Positions 7,301 to 13,251 of a DNA stretch of 21,311 nt are shown here, in pieces (the stretch's first letter is position 1; every line of letters starts with the position of its first letter). This DNA comes from DAOVIY01 sp964441595 (GTDB taxonomy: Bacteria > Patescibacteriota > Minisyncoccia > UBA6257): contig CAYTXM010000006.1 of the NCBI GenBank assembly GCA_964441595.1, positions 1-21,311 on the forward strand, given 5' to 3'. The notes under the pieces were generated by a model. The model made no database searches. It was not told the origin of the DNA and saw only the letters and a list, made by a program, of their open reading frames with translations. The position numbers were made by a program, and so were the translations under genes.

Positions 7301-10144
7301 TTCATCCAGATTAGTAAGACCAGAAACAGTATTATCAGCCGATGCAGGAATACTTACAGACTTTGTATATCTAGTAACAACCATATCATCATGCTGCAGC
7401 ACATGGATAAATATTTCTGCCCCGGTCAATCCCGCAGTACTGTCAAAGGTAACGGTGGCATCTGTGGTATAGCCAGATCGCGGCTCAATGACAAACCAAG
7501 TATCTTCCAATGCATGATTAGCATCCGTAGAAGCAGACATTGAAGCTTCAATAAAAGCCGTTCCCCAATCAGTAGTATCAAAATCGATGCCCGTACCATC
7601 AGAACTCTGTTTAAGTGTAATATCGTTTGAACCAGTTGAGGGTGATTCTAACAAAGCATGACCAACTTTCCAGTTAGAACCTGTGAACTCCACTACTACG
7701 ACATAAACATCAACTGCCGTACCCGTTTCCCCTCTTTCAACAATCAGGTTGTCGCTGGAATCAATATGAGCATGAGACACAACTTGATTGCCATCGGTTA
7801 CTGCTGCTAAATCAGCAACCACACCTTGCACAAATGGTATGATGTCATCACGATCGGAAATTCCCGAGATAGCCTGCGAACCAGTCTTTGAACCAGAATC
7901 TATAGTTACCTTGCCCCGCCAACGGACGATAAATTCATTTGCACCGCCACTAGAACCAGTGTATCGCCAGGTCTCTCCGCGCATTTTAACTTCAACGGAT
8001 TGCGTGCTAGCTCGATAAGCAGTAAGAGTTGTTACTCCTGTAAGTTGCGCCCCTGCAGAAAAAACATTCCAATTCGTATTGGCCGTGGAGTCAGTCGGAC
8101 CTCCTGATGTTCTTCTGGCCGTGTTGTTACGGAAAAAAGCACTGTTTAACGACCCAACATTGGTGATAGTTTTGGTTGAACCATCCGCCCCAATATCAAA
8201 TTCAATATGCTCAACTTTAATAACAGCATCTGGAGCATCCGCCGCAATCTGCCACTGCCTAATTTCTTGAAATTCTCCAATTTCAAGCGGACCTAACAAA
8301 TACATATAGGGACTGACATTCGGAGCATCAAAAACATATTTTAATTCATATATCCCTCCTGCTTTCCATTCTACATTCCAAATAATAGACTTTTGATCCT
8401 GACCCATATTCTGTATTCTGCATTCAGTATTCAGTATAGAAATATCAAAATTTACTGGTACAGTTTCTATTATCTCACCATTAAAGTCTTGATTGCTTTT
8501 AATTCTCATTTTCATTTCATAACTTGCTAATGGATAAATTCTGGTTGGTCCGATTCTTTCAATCTCAAAAGGAACAGAGTCTCTAACTTCAAAAGAATCA
8601 TTTATTTCATAACCATTATCAAGATTTGTTAATTTCATTTGATAAATTCCTGAATCTTCTAACTGATAATGAGTAAAATAATCTGGCTCATCGGTTACAT
8701 TATCTGGTCCGCATTTTCCGCTGTATTTAATTGTCCCATCTGCTGTTGATAAAATTGAAGTTTGAAATTTGGAATTTGTAATTTCAAGCTTAAGCGAAGC
8801 ATCACAAACAGTATGTCCATCGTCTTTTAACACTGCCATTTGTAAATAAGCGGTTTCATTTGTCAGATAGATTGATTTATTGGCATTAATAGCTAAAACC
8901 CCCCAAGTGAATTCTTGAATTGATATTTGATCGCTTTGTTTAATCCTTAATTTATAAAGGCCGGGTTGAAAACTATTTTTTTTGAGTTTAGTAACTTTGA
9001 TCTTGTTCTCTTGAATAACAATACCTTCTTTAGTTTCTCTACTATTAGGCGTAAGAAGATAAGCATCTACTTCCTTTTTTCCGACGAGAGAACGAAAGAA
9101 AGATAAAATTTTGTTATCGCGTTCTGATAAATCAAATTCTGGTTCTTCATTCATTTTCCAATCATGTTTTATTTTTTTAATCGTTATTGTTTCTTGAATA
9201 ATTTCTTCATAATCTATTTCTAACCAAACGCTATCTAAATAAACTGATGAGAATTTGGAATTTGGAATTTGGAATTTGGGAGAATAAGTAAATTTTATTT
9301 TTAAATTTTGAAGATCCTCTGGATTTTCAAAAATTGGTAAAGCATAAAGAAAATATCCGCCATTTGTATTATTGGAAATTTCTGAATATAAATCTAATTC
9401 TCCAAAGTTCTGCCATTCATTATCATAAAAATAACTAATTTTTAGTTCATCTCCTTCTTCCCCTTTACCAGCCAAAGAAAATCTTAATTGAATATTTTGT
9501 ATTTGATTTAAATCGAAATCTTCTGGCAAAGAAAAATCATCAAAAATAATTGCTGCAAAAAAATTAGTTATTTGATTTTCTTCTTCAGCATTAACTTTTG
9601 GTATTAAAAATCCAAAAAACTTCTCTAAAAAAGAAATAGGTTCAGTAGTAGTTGTCGTTTCTGGAGGATTAGTTGTCGTAGTAGTGTTATCTCCTTGAAT
9701 TAAAGTTGTAGTGGTTGTTGTTTCTGAAAGATTAATTGTTGTCGTTGTTTCTTCTGGAGGTAAAGTAGTAGTGATTGTAGTTTCTGAAGAAAGAGTTGTG
9801 GTAGTAGTTGTTTCTTGCGGAATTGTGGTAGTTGTTGGTTCTTCTTGAATTGTAGTAGTCGTTGTCTCCTCTTCAATATTTCCTTGAATAAATGCCGAGT
9901 TTTCTTCATTAAAATTAGAAAAAGAAGCATTATCTTGTAAATCTTGAGTAAAAGCATTTTGAGGATTTTGCCAAAAAATATTACCAGAAGATTCAATATT
10001 ATAAGAAGTTGGAAAAATTTTAATCTGATTTTGGGCCTTAACTATAAGCTTTGCATTGAATATAAAAAACGCAAGCAATAAAAATATTGCTAAAATTAAT
10101 ATAAAAATCAGTAATCGCTTAGAAGATCTTATAGGAAAAAACAT
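4379..10144 (-). CDS. Giant mosaic surface protein (1921 aa) with Thr-rich stalk and H-lectin-like repeats
   Basis: N-terminal signal/anchor helix (about 11-30), then a Thr-rich stalk of repeated ETTTTT blocks (about 92-170). A second hydrophobic stretch ending in a signal-peptidase-like VNAEEE follows (about 170-188), then beta-rich domains. Residues ~630-1010 are encoded by DNA of clearly higher GC. Three tandem segments (about 1212-1280, 1312-1382, 1402-1474) share F-x-x-x-(Y/F)-x-S-(A/V)-PVV, a Cys-Glu/Asp core and V-(G/A)-(W/Y)-(L/V)-(A/V)-(I/V)-(E/D), resembling H-type lectin or related folds. Two segments (about 1065-1169, 1539-1637) share a (W/Y)G-x-x-x-x-x-x-C start and a YCFR end. 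Residues ~1664-1921 are paralogous to the 576-aa protein. There is no protease or sortase motif. It follows a 56-aa membrane protein by 60 bp. Adhesion or host attachment is an inference from architecture. Confidence 0.85.
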   Translation of the reverse strand: MFFPIRSSKRLLIFILILAIFLLLAFFIFNAKLIVKAQNQIKIFPTSYNIESSGNIFWQNPQNAFTQDLQDNASFSNFNEENSAFIQGNIEEETTTTTIQEEPTTTTIPQETTTTTTLSSETTITTTLPPEETTTTINLSETTTTTTLIQGDNTTTTTNPPETTTTTEPISFLEKFFGFLIPKVNAEEENQITNFFAAIIFDDFSLPEDFDLNQIQNIQLRFSLAGKGEEGDELKISYFYDNEWQNFGELDLYSEISNNTNGGYFLYALPIFENPEDLQNLKIKFTYSPKFQIPNSKFSSVYLDSVWLEIDYEEIIQETITIKKIKHDWKMNEEPEFDLSERDNKILSFFRSLVGKKEVDAYLLTPNSRETKEGIVIQENKIKVTKLKKNSFQPGLYKLRIKQSDQISIQEFTWGVLAINANKSIYLTNETAYLQMAVLKDDGHTVCDASLKLEITNSKFQTSILSTADGTIKYSGKCGPDNVTDEPDYFTHYQLEDSGIYQMKLTNLDNGYEINDSFEVRDSVPFEIERIGPTRIYPLASYEMKMRIKSNQDFNGEIIETVPVNFDISILNTECRIQNMGQDQKSIIWNVEWKAGGIYELKYVFDAPNVSPYMYLLGPLEIGEFQEIRQWQIAADAPDAVIKVEHIEFDIGADGSTKTITNVGSLNSAFFRNNTARRTSGGPTDSTANTNWNVFSAGAQLTGVTTLTAYRASTQSVEVKMRGETWRYTGSSGGANEFIVRWRGKVTIDSGSKTGSQAISGISDRDDIIPFVQGVVADLAAVTDGNQVVSHAHIDSSDNLIVERGETGTAVDVYVVVVEFTGSNWKVGHALLESPSTGSNDITLKQSSDGTGIDFDTTDWGTAFIEASMSASTDANHALEDTWFVIEPRSGYTTDATVTFDSTAGLTGAEIFIHVLQHDDMVVTRYTKSVSIPASADNTVSGLTNLDESALEWYVLTDGTGTAYARGATTAYLTSTTNVAEWTHRTGNTGTYRYGVIDLSGITPIGPFTSQLHFRWRDDTTDLNTGGGWLAVEDLNSIGDITRNTTYRLRIESANTGAQIESAARTYELQWGDKTDQSSCADITSWTGVADASDEFDMINTTNIDPDGETTSSYLLTNSEGYTYTSGEGRDTADTTGSIGPLSASYYTEVEYSFKATDDAVTAATYCFRLYDTTADSNLNNYSVYPEVTISSVKTSTVIGEADTFSSLTDGGWSTITFNNTYNSAPVVVGTTNTRIGNNVLVFEARNITTTQADMRVCESDGQSASGCATHASETVGYLVIDAATADIVDGIEAGTFSISGGIDTGGDELGVQTVNYNESFSSAPVVFASVQTVNGTAPVEARVTVTNIGDFSAGICEQNATDDCNDSHPSETVGWVAIEPGNIPFDELADSGSETHGGGETWTSTGTFSPSFSSVPVVITKMNGVSGNQRAEISEADSVTTTSANIRFCELDGPDTCDSHNSNPVAWLAVEAGDLTSGSIALDQTTYRFYENADSVQPGSPLAAENTLITNVADNDIFRIRIAVQVGLQDLATSSQSFKLQYGEGSICSAISTSTWYDVGQAASSTIWRGNIDNTTPSDGDTITASLLNSQNNILESYEEENNSVSNPTMIAKGSRGEWDWVVENNGASGSTDYCFRMVTSDDSVIQYTNYPKLTTVTSQTPDVDNIQLNGQAAIDLIENTTKSVSAIADISDPQGCNTITNVTAKIYRSGVTNGKDCTPDNNDCYSVASCSETSCVGTDAVYTCTINMQFHADPTDESAEYWRAWIEATDGSLTGSDYSPTDAPDVNTLSALNIDLGSIDYSTVDPDNVSSVKTIEVQTTGNAAIDVKLSGTNMTWSGNTILVGQQKYSVSSGFNWETEGAALTGTATCHELSSGKPTQSPTNATENVYWKLKVPTGKSAGGPYTGSNTFDAASESSCP
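8408..8435. repeat. Heptanucleotide array inside the giant gene (4 units)
   Basis: Four back-to-back 7-mers: ATTCTGT, ATTCTGC, ATTCAGT, ATTCAGT. On the minus strand they encode part of the peptide ILNTECRIQN in the 1921-aa protein without breaking the frame (28 bp lies inside a longer in-frame segment). It has the form of the short tandemly repeated repetitive sequences described in cyanobacteria. Confidence 0.75.
8757..8784. repeat. Degenerate heptanucleotide array inside the giant gene (4 units)
   Basis: Four 7-mers in register: GAAGTTT, GAAATTT, GGAATTT, GTAATTT. They encode the segment around ITNSKFQTS of the 1921-aa protein. The units are related to the GAATTTG array at 9250-9277. Confidence 0.6.
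9250..9277. repeat. Perfect heptanucleotide array inside the giant gene (4 x GAATTTG)
   Basis: Four identical GAATTTG units in direct succession. On the minus strand they encode the segment PKFQIPNSKF of the 1921-aa protein, between beta strands of its N-terminal folded region. Perfect identity of the units suggests recent origin or recent homogenisation. Confidence 0.85.
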
Positions 10145-10154
10145 TCTTAGGCTA

Positions 10155-10160
10155 ATTATA
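10155..10160 (-). promoter_or_regulatory. Possible -10 box for the giant surface protein
   Basis: A perfect TATAAT on the minus strand lies 10 bp before the ATG at 10144. No convincing -35 is found at 16-18 bp, so the giant gene may instead be read from upstream through the 56-aa gene. Confidence 0.3.
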
Positions 10161-10204
10161 TTATGATTTATTTTTTATTATGTTAAAAATTATTAAATCT
10201 AACT

Positions 10205-10375
10205 CTAATAAAAGGATTTTAAAAATAAAAAAATTATAAGCCAAAATATTGAGGCAAATATTACTCCAGCTATAAAACCAGAAAGGGCAGAAGCTAATGT
10301 CTTGCCTATTTTGAATTTAAACTCCCGTTGTTCGTTAGAAATAAAATCCCTAGACAAATAATATGGTTGCTTCAT
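10205..10375 (-). CDS. Small single-pass membrane protein (56 aa)
   Basis: ATG at 10375 to TAG at 10205, no internal stop. The product begins MKQPYYLSRDFISNEQ, has a charged, amphipathic N-terminal half (to about residue 27), then one strongly hydrophobic helix (about 32-53, including GFIAGVIFASIFWLIIFLF), and ends KSFY. The N terminus is probably cytoplasmic. It fills the otherwise gene-free space between the tRNA-Lys terminator and the giant surface protein gene, 60 bp upstream of the latter in the same direction. It may be co-transcribed and help its export or anchoring; that is only context. No Shine-Dalgarno is visible. The family is not recognised. Hydrophobicity and codon structure favour a real gene, but it is short. 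Confidence 0.55.
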   Translation of the reverse strand: MKQPYYLSRDFISNEQREFKFKIGKTLASALSGFIAGVIFASIFWLIIFLFLKSFY

Positions 10376-10472
10376 ATTTTTTTATATTATTTTTATTTAT
10401 ATGTTTAATATATTATTTTCTATTATAATATATTTTAACTTAAAAATCATAGTTCTACAACTAATTATACCT

Positions 10473-10503
10473 AAATAAAAACAAACTCAAGAAAGTTTGT
10501 TTT
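10473..10503 (-). terminator. Rho-independent terminator after tRNA-Lys
   Basis: On the minus strand AAAACAAACT (10494-10503) pairs perfectly with AGTTTGTTTT (10478-10487) across a 6-nt loop. T-rich sequence continues from the 3' arm to 10473. It starts 4 bp past the tRNA 3' end, where a terminator is expected, and ends the mgtC-like/tRNA transcript. Confidence 0.75.
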
Positions 10504-10507
10504 ATAG

Positions 10508-10580
10508 TGCCCTCAGCGCGACTCGAACGCGCAACCTTCTCCTTAAAAGGGAGCTGCTCTACCAATTGAGCTACGAGGGC
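10508..10580 (-). tRNA. tRNA-Lys (anticodon TTT)
   Basis: A 73-nt cloverleaf on the minus strand. The acceptor GCCCTCG pairs with TGAGGGC (one terminal G-U); D-stem GCTC/GAGC; anticodon arm GCTCC-CTTTTAA-GGAGA; variable AGGTT; T-arm GCGCG-TTCGAGT-CGCGC; discriminator A. The loop CTTTTAA gives anticodon TTT, reading AAA/AAG lysine codons. The closing pair of the anticodon stem is a G-A mismatch. CCA is not encoded, so a CCA-adding enzyme must supply it. The tRNA begins 5 bp after the mgtC-like stop, suggesting release from that mRNA by RNase P, with the terminator at 10473-10503 closing the transcript. Confidence 0.96.
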
Positions 10581-10585
10581 AATGA

Positions 10586-11065
10586 TTATTTTTCTTTTTC
10601 GTTTTTTATTTTCTCAATCTTTTTTTCTAATCGTTTTTCAAACGGTAAAACAACAAAATTAATCAAAAGAATTAATGCTGTAGCAGATATTGCCAACCAA
10701 TATAATTCTAATCCTACTGCAGCTCCAACAGCAGCTGTTGCCCATATCATTGCTGCTGTAGTCAACCCTTCAACTTTACCATCTCTTTGTCGAAAAATAA
10801 TAATACCGGCTCCTAAAAATCCTATGCCAACAATAATTTGCCCTAAAGTTCGTGAAGGATCTAAATTCGATACTCCTAAATATTGGTTAAAACTTAAATT
10901 GGAAATCATTATAAATAAAGCTGCCCCTAAACTAATTAAAGAAAATGTTCTTAGTCCTGCCGCTCTTTGAGCCCATTCTCTTTCAAGACCAATCAAAGCA
11001 CCAAGCATAGCTGCCAATATTAAACTTTTAAAACTTAGAATAAAAATACTTGACGAAATATCCAT
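10586..11065 (-). CDS. MgtC/SapB-family membrane protein
   Basis: 159 residues with the family hallmarks: the start ...LILAAMLGALIGLEREW (residues ~15-31), then AAGLRTFSLISLGAALF, then GIGFLGAGIIIFRQ...VEGLTTAAMIWATAAVGAAVG. About four to five transmembrane helices cover residues 8-145. The highly charged tail (EKRLEKKIEKIKNEKEK) is presumably cytoplasmic. MgtC proteins affect Mg2+ adaptation and F-type ATP synthase in some bacteria, but SapB/MgtC members have varied roles and the substrate here is unknown. The start at 11065 fits the family and a minus-strand promoter just upstream that would give an almost leaderless mRNA. It diverges from efp and is followed after 5 bp by tRNA-Lys. Confidence 0.93.
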   Translation of the reverse strand: MDISSSIFILSFKSLILAAMLGALIGLEREWAQRAAGLRTFSLISLGAALFIMISNLSFNQYLGVSNLDPSRTLGQIIVGIGFLGAGIIIFRQRDGKVEGLTTAAMIWATAAVGAAVGLELYWLAISATALILLINFVVLPFEKRLEKKIEKIKNEKEK

Positions 11066-11078
11066 TGTAGAATACTAT
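11050..11078 (+). promoter_or_regulatory. Candidate promoter of efp
   Basis: TTGACG (11050-11055), 17 bp, TACTAT (11073-11078). Transcription would start near 11085, about 22 nt before the ATG at 11107. It overlaps the start of the divergent mgtC-like gene and that gene's -10 box. Confidence 0.55.
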
Positions 11079-11102
11079 AACACTAGAAAAATCAAAAATC
11101 AA
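11074..11102 (-). promoter_or_regulatory. Candidate promoter of the mgtC-like/tRNA-Lys unit
   Basis: On the minus strand TTGATT (11097-11102) and TATAGT (11074-11079) are exactly 17 bp apart. Initiation would fall within a few bases of the ATG at 11065, so the mRNA is nearly leaderless, consistent with no Shine-Dalgarno. The -10 box interlocks with the -10 of the plus-strand efp promoter. Confidence 0.55.
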
Positions 11103-11106
11103 TAAT

Positions 11107-11667
11107 ATGATACCTACTTCAGATTTTGAAAAAGGAATGGTTATAAAAGTTAATGGCGAGCCTTGGCAACTCGTCAATTTTGAATTTTATAAACCCGGAA
11201 AAGGAGGAGCTGTAATGAGAACCGAGTTAAAAAATTTCCAAACAGGAAAAGTTTTACAAAAAACATTTCGTTCTGGAGAAAAGTTTGAAGAAATAGAAGT
11301 AGATTATCAACCTGCTTTATATTTATACAGTGATAGAAAGTCAGCTGTTTTCCAACTAAAAGATAGTAACGAAAGAATTAATTTTGATTTAGAAAAAACG
11401 AAAGATTTAACCCCATTTTTAAAAGAAAAAAGTGAAGTTTCAATTGTCTTTCTTAATGAAAAACCAATTAATATTAATATCCCAACAAAAGTAGAATTGC
11501 AGGTTATTGAAGCACCGCCGGCAATTAAAGGCAACACTGTTTCAGGTGCTATAAAAACCGTTATTTTAGAAACTGGATTAAAAATTAATACCCCGATTTT
11601 TATCAAAGAGGGTGATACAATAATTATTAATACTGAAACAATAAGCTATGCGGCAAGGGCTAAATAG
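11107..11667 (+). CDS. efp: Translation elongation factor P
   Basis: 186 residues, the usual EF-P length, with all three domains: an N-terminal KOW-like domain (1-~65), a central OB domain (~66-127) and a C-terminal OB domain (~128-186). The tip loop KPGKGGA places Lys32 at the site that is modified in many bacteria (beta-lysylation, or hydroxylated/rhamnosylated equivalents). No modification enzyme gene is seen here. The C-terminal signature around PPAIKGNTVSG and GLKINTPIFIKEGDTIIINT is typical. EF-P binds the ribosome E site and relieves stalling at polyproline. It is the only plus-strand protein gene in the window, divergent from mgtC/sapB and convergent with the HIT operon; no Shine-Dalgarno is visible. 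Confidence 0.98.
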   Translation: MIPTSDFEKGMVIKVNGEPWQLVNFEFYKPGKGGAVMRTELKNFQTGKVLQKTFRSGEKFEEIEVDYQPALYLYSDRKSAVFQLKDSNERINFDLEKTKDLTPFLKEKSEVSIVFLNEKPININIPTKVELQVIEAPPAIKGNTVSGAIKTVILETGLKINTPIFIKEGDTIIINTETISYAARAK

Positions 11668-11669
11668 TT

Positions 11670-11740
11670 TTATTTAACTGTAACGCTTTTTGCTAAATTA
11701 CGCGGTTTATCTGGATCTATCCCCTTTTCCAATATTAAAT
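11670..11740 (-). pseudogene. glmS: 3' remnant of glmS (glucosamine-6-phosphate synthase C terminus)
   Basis: The minus strand reads ILEKGIDPDKPRNLAKSVTVK and then TAA at 11670. This is the near-invariant C-terminal tail of GlmS (E. coli ends ...DQPRNLAKSVTVE), which carries isomerase-domain active-site residues. Upstream the frame enters an AT-rich heptamer array (11741-11768) and meets an in-frame stop; there is no start codon. So only about 21 codons are left, intact to the stop, and the rest has been lost or moved. It lies 2 bp after the efp stop codon on the opposite strand. It is presumably a relic of a deletion, inversion or transposition joining the array to the gene end. Confidence 0.85.
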
Positions 11741-11768
11741 AATTTTTAATTTCCAATTTTTAATTTTT
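11741..11768. repeat. Heptanucleotide array at the glmS break (4 units)
   Basis: Units AATTTTT, AATTTCC, AATTTTT, AATTTTT in exact register, followed by an imperfect AATCAATTTTTAA. Unit length and copy number match the three arrays in the giant surface gene. It begins exactly where similarity to GlmS ends. Confidence 0.7.
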
Positions 11769-11788
11769 AATCAATTTTTAAACTCAGA

Positions 11789-11867
11789 TTATAAAAGGTT
11801 CGGAATATTGTTGAGAAAACGATAGCGATTAGCGTGTTTTTCGAAGCAATATTTCGGACCTTTATAA
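11789..11867 (+). repeat. Long inverted repeat with wobble pairs; possible structured RNA
   Basis: Arms of about 33 nt face each other around a loop of about 13 nt: TTATAAAAGG...(11789 on) against ...CCTTTATAA (ending 11867). Several non-Watson-Crick positions are G-U pairs when read as plus-strand RNA and would be A-C mismatches in the minus-strand RNA, which favours a plus-strand transcript. It lies between convergent genes, 122 bp past efp and 6 bp past the HIT stop, with no long U-run on either side. It may act as a weak bidirectional terminator or 3'-end stabiliser, or be a MITE/REP-like element. Confidence 0.55.
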
Positions 11868-11873
11868 CGTAAA

Positions 11874-12233
11874 CTATCTTGGGTCTATTTTAAGACCATC
11901 ATTAAAATAACGAGGAATAATATGAACATGAGCCCGATGAGCAATACCTGATTGAGCTGCCTCACCTTGATTAATCAAAAGATTATAACCATCAGCCTTT
12001 ATTTCTTTTATGTGTTTTTCCGCCAAGCTACGAGCTAAATTGCAAATATTCTTCCATTCTTGTTCGGGCATTTCTTCAGTATTAGCATAATGATTTTTTG
12101 AAAATAAAACAAAGTGCCCTTTGCTAATAGGGTTAATATCAAAAATAGCTAAAAAACCATCATCTTCATAATATTTTTTGGAAGGAATTTCTCCTTTAAT
12201 AATTTTGCAAAAAATACAATCCTCTTTTAACAT
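11874..12233 (-). CDS. HIT-family nucleotide hydrolase/transferase
   Basis: 119 residues, a full HIT domain. The N-terminal CIFCKIIKGEIPSKKYYED has the zinc-site-like CxxC (C6, C9), followed by FDINPISKGHFVLFSKNHY and the C-terminal catalytic block. The classical triad H-x-H-x-H-x-x appears as R-A-H-V-H-I-I, preceded by an extra His (GIAHRAHVHIIPR): the first, structural His is replaced by Arg while the middle, nucleophilic His is kept. HIT proteins hydrolyse or transfer nucleoside phosphoramidates, AMP-lysine or Ap4A; the substrate cannot be told. It is the last gene of the ppsA-eno-ldh operon, 4 bp after ldh. Since PpsA produces AMP or consumes it in reverse, an adenylate-related task would fit, but that is inference. 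Confidence 0.93.
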   Translation of the reverse strand: MLKEDCIFCKIIKGEIPSKKYYEDDGFLAIFDINPISKGHFVLFSKNHYANTEEMPEQEWKNICNLARSLAEKHIKEIKADGYNLLINQGEAAQSGIAHRAHVHIIPRYFNDGLKIDPR

Positions 12234-12237
12234 AATT

Positions 12238-13251
12238 TTAATTTACAAGATTAATTTGTTTTCCTTCTAAATAATTCTCAATATTCTCCATTGTAATAAT
12301 AACAATATTTTCTAATGCTTCTTTCGTATTAAAAGCATTGTGCGGAGAAATAATCACATTATCTAAATCAATAAAAATATGGTTAGCCAAAAGATTTTTT
12401 AATTTTTCTGGAGGAATATTTTCTTTTTCCAAAAGCATTCTTTGCTCCTCAATCAAATCACCCTCTTCTTCTAAAACATCTAATGCCGCGCCAGCTATTT
12501 GGCCATTTTTTAATGCCTTATAAAGCGCTTGCGTTTCTATTATTGCACCGCGAGCAGTATTAATAATATAAGCACCTTTTTTAACTTTTGATAAATTATC
12601 TTTATTTAGCAAATAATGAGTTTCTTTATTATAAGAAACATGCAAAGTAATTATATCTGATTGAGATAGTAAGTTCTCTAAAGCAACGTATTGAAAATTT
12701 AATTCCTGAGCTAAATCTTCTTCAAGATATTTATCATAAGCGATTACATTCATTGAAAATCCTTTAGCAATTTTTATCACCTCGGTTCCAATTCGTCCTG
12801 TTCCTATTACTCCTATTGTTTTTCCAAATAATTCTTCCCCTCGCAAACCTTCAATAGCAAAACTTCCTGATTCCCTAATGCGCTGATAAGAATTATAAAC
12901 TTTTCTTATTAAACACAAAAGTAAAGCAAAAGTATATTCGGCCACAGTATGGCTTCCGTATGATGGCACATTTGATACTACAATATTATGATTTTTACAA
13001 TAATTTAAATCAATATGGTCAAAACCAGTAGAGCGCGTTGCAATAAATTTTAAATTCACCAATTCTTTTAATGTTTCTGCCGACAATTGGGAACCAATAA
13101 AAGTAGAGACAACTTCATAGTCCTTAAATTTCTTGGAATTTTCCAAAGTAAGTTTTTCTTCAAAAGAATCAATTTTCTCTAAAAAACCAGGATATTTTTG
13201 AAGAATTTCCTTTTCCAAATCAGTTGTTTCTAAAAAAACTATCTTCTTCAT
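12238..13251 (-). CDS. ldhA: D-lactate dehydrogenase (D-2-hydroxyacid dehydrogenase family)
   Basis: 337 residues. It should reduce pyruvate to D-lactate with NADH, regenerating NAD+. The Rossmann motif GVIGTGRIG is at 147-155, with Asp173 (AYDKY) in the position that selects NAD over NADP. Catalytic residues are seen: Arg234 (NTARG), Glu263 (LDVLEEE) and His304 (SPHNAF). The N-terminal catalytic segment has STGFDHIDLNYC and NVPSYGSHTVAEYTFALLL (93-111), typical of D-LDH rather than phosphoglycerate dehydrogenase. A charged insertion (about 262-292) is common in D-LDH. Its start overlaps the enolase end by 32 bp in another frame, implying translational coupling. A related 2-hydroxyacid specificity is possible, but position after enolase and PEP synthase favours lactate. 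The symbol is given by analogy. Confidence 0.9.
   Translation of the reverse strand: MKKIVFLETTDLEKEILQKYPGFLEKIDSFEEKLTLENSKKFKDYEVVSTFIGSQLSAETLKELVNLKFIATRSTGFDHIDLNYCKNHNIVVSNVPSYGSHTVAEYTFALLLCLIRKVYNSYQRIRESGSFAIEGLRGEELFGKTIGVIGTGRIGTEVIKIAKGFSMNVIAYDKYLEEDLAQELNFQYVALENLLSQSDIITLHVSYNKETHYLLNKDNLSKVKKGAYIINTARGAIIETQALYKALKNGQIAGAALDVLEEEGDLIEEQRMLLEKENIPPEKLKNLLANHIFIDLDNVIISPHNAFNTKEALENIVIITMENIENYLEGKQINLVN

Noticed and set aside
9628..9870. Dense GTAGTT-type repeats as a possible CRISPR or satellite
   Set aside because: They are codons of the Thr-rich stalk (Thr/Val-antisense pattern), in frame with the giant protein; no spacer structure.
10497..10970. Plus-strand open frame of 157 codons
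   Set aside because: It covers tRNA-Lys and the reverse strand of the clear mgtC/sapB gene; it is low-complexity and has no family resemblance.
11874..11905. Rho-independent terminator for the HIT operon in the 11789-11867 inverted repeat
   Set aside because: There is no U-run after the hairpin in the minus direction and pairing is worse in that strand; kept only as a possible secondary role.
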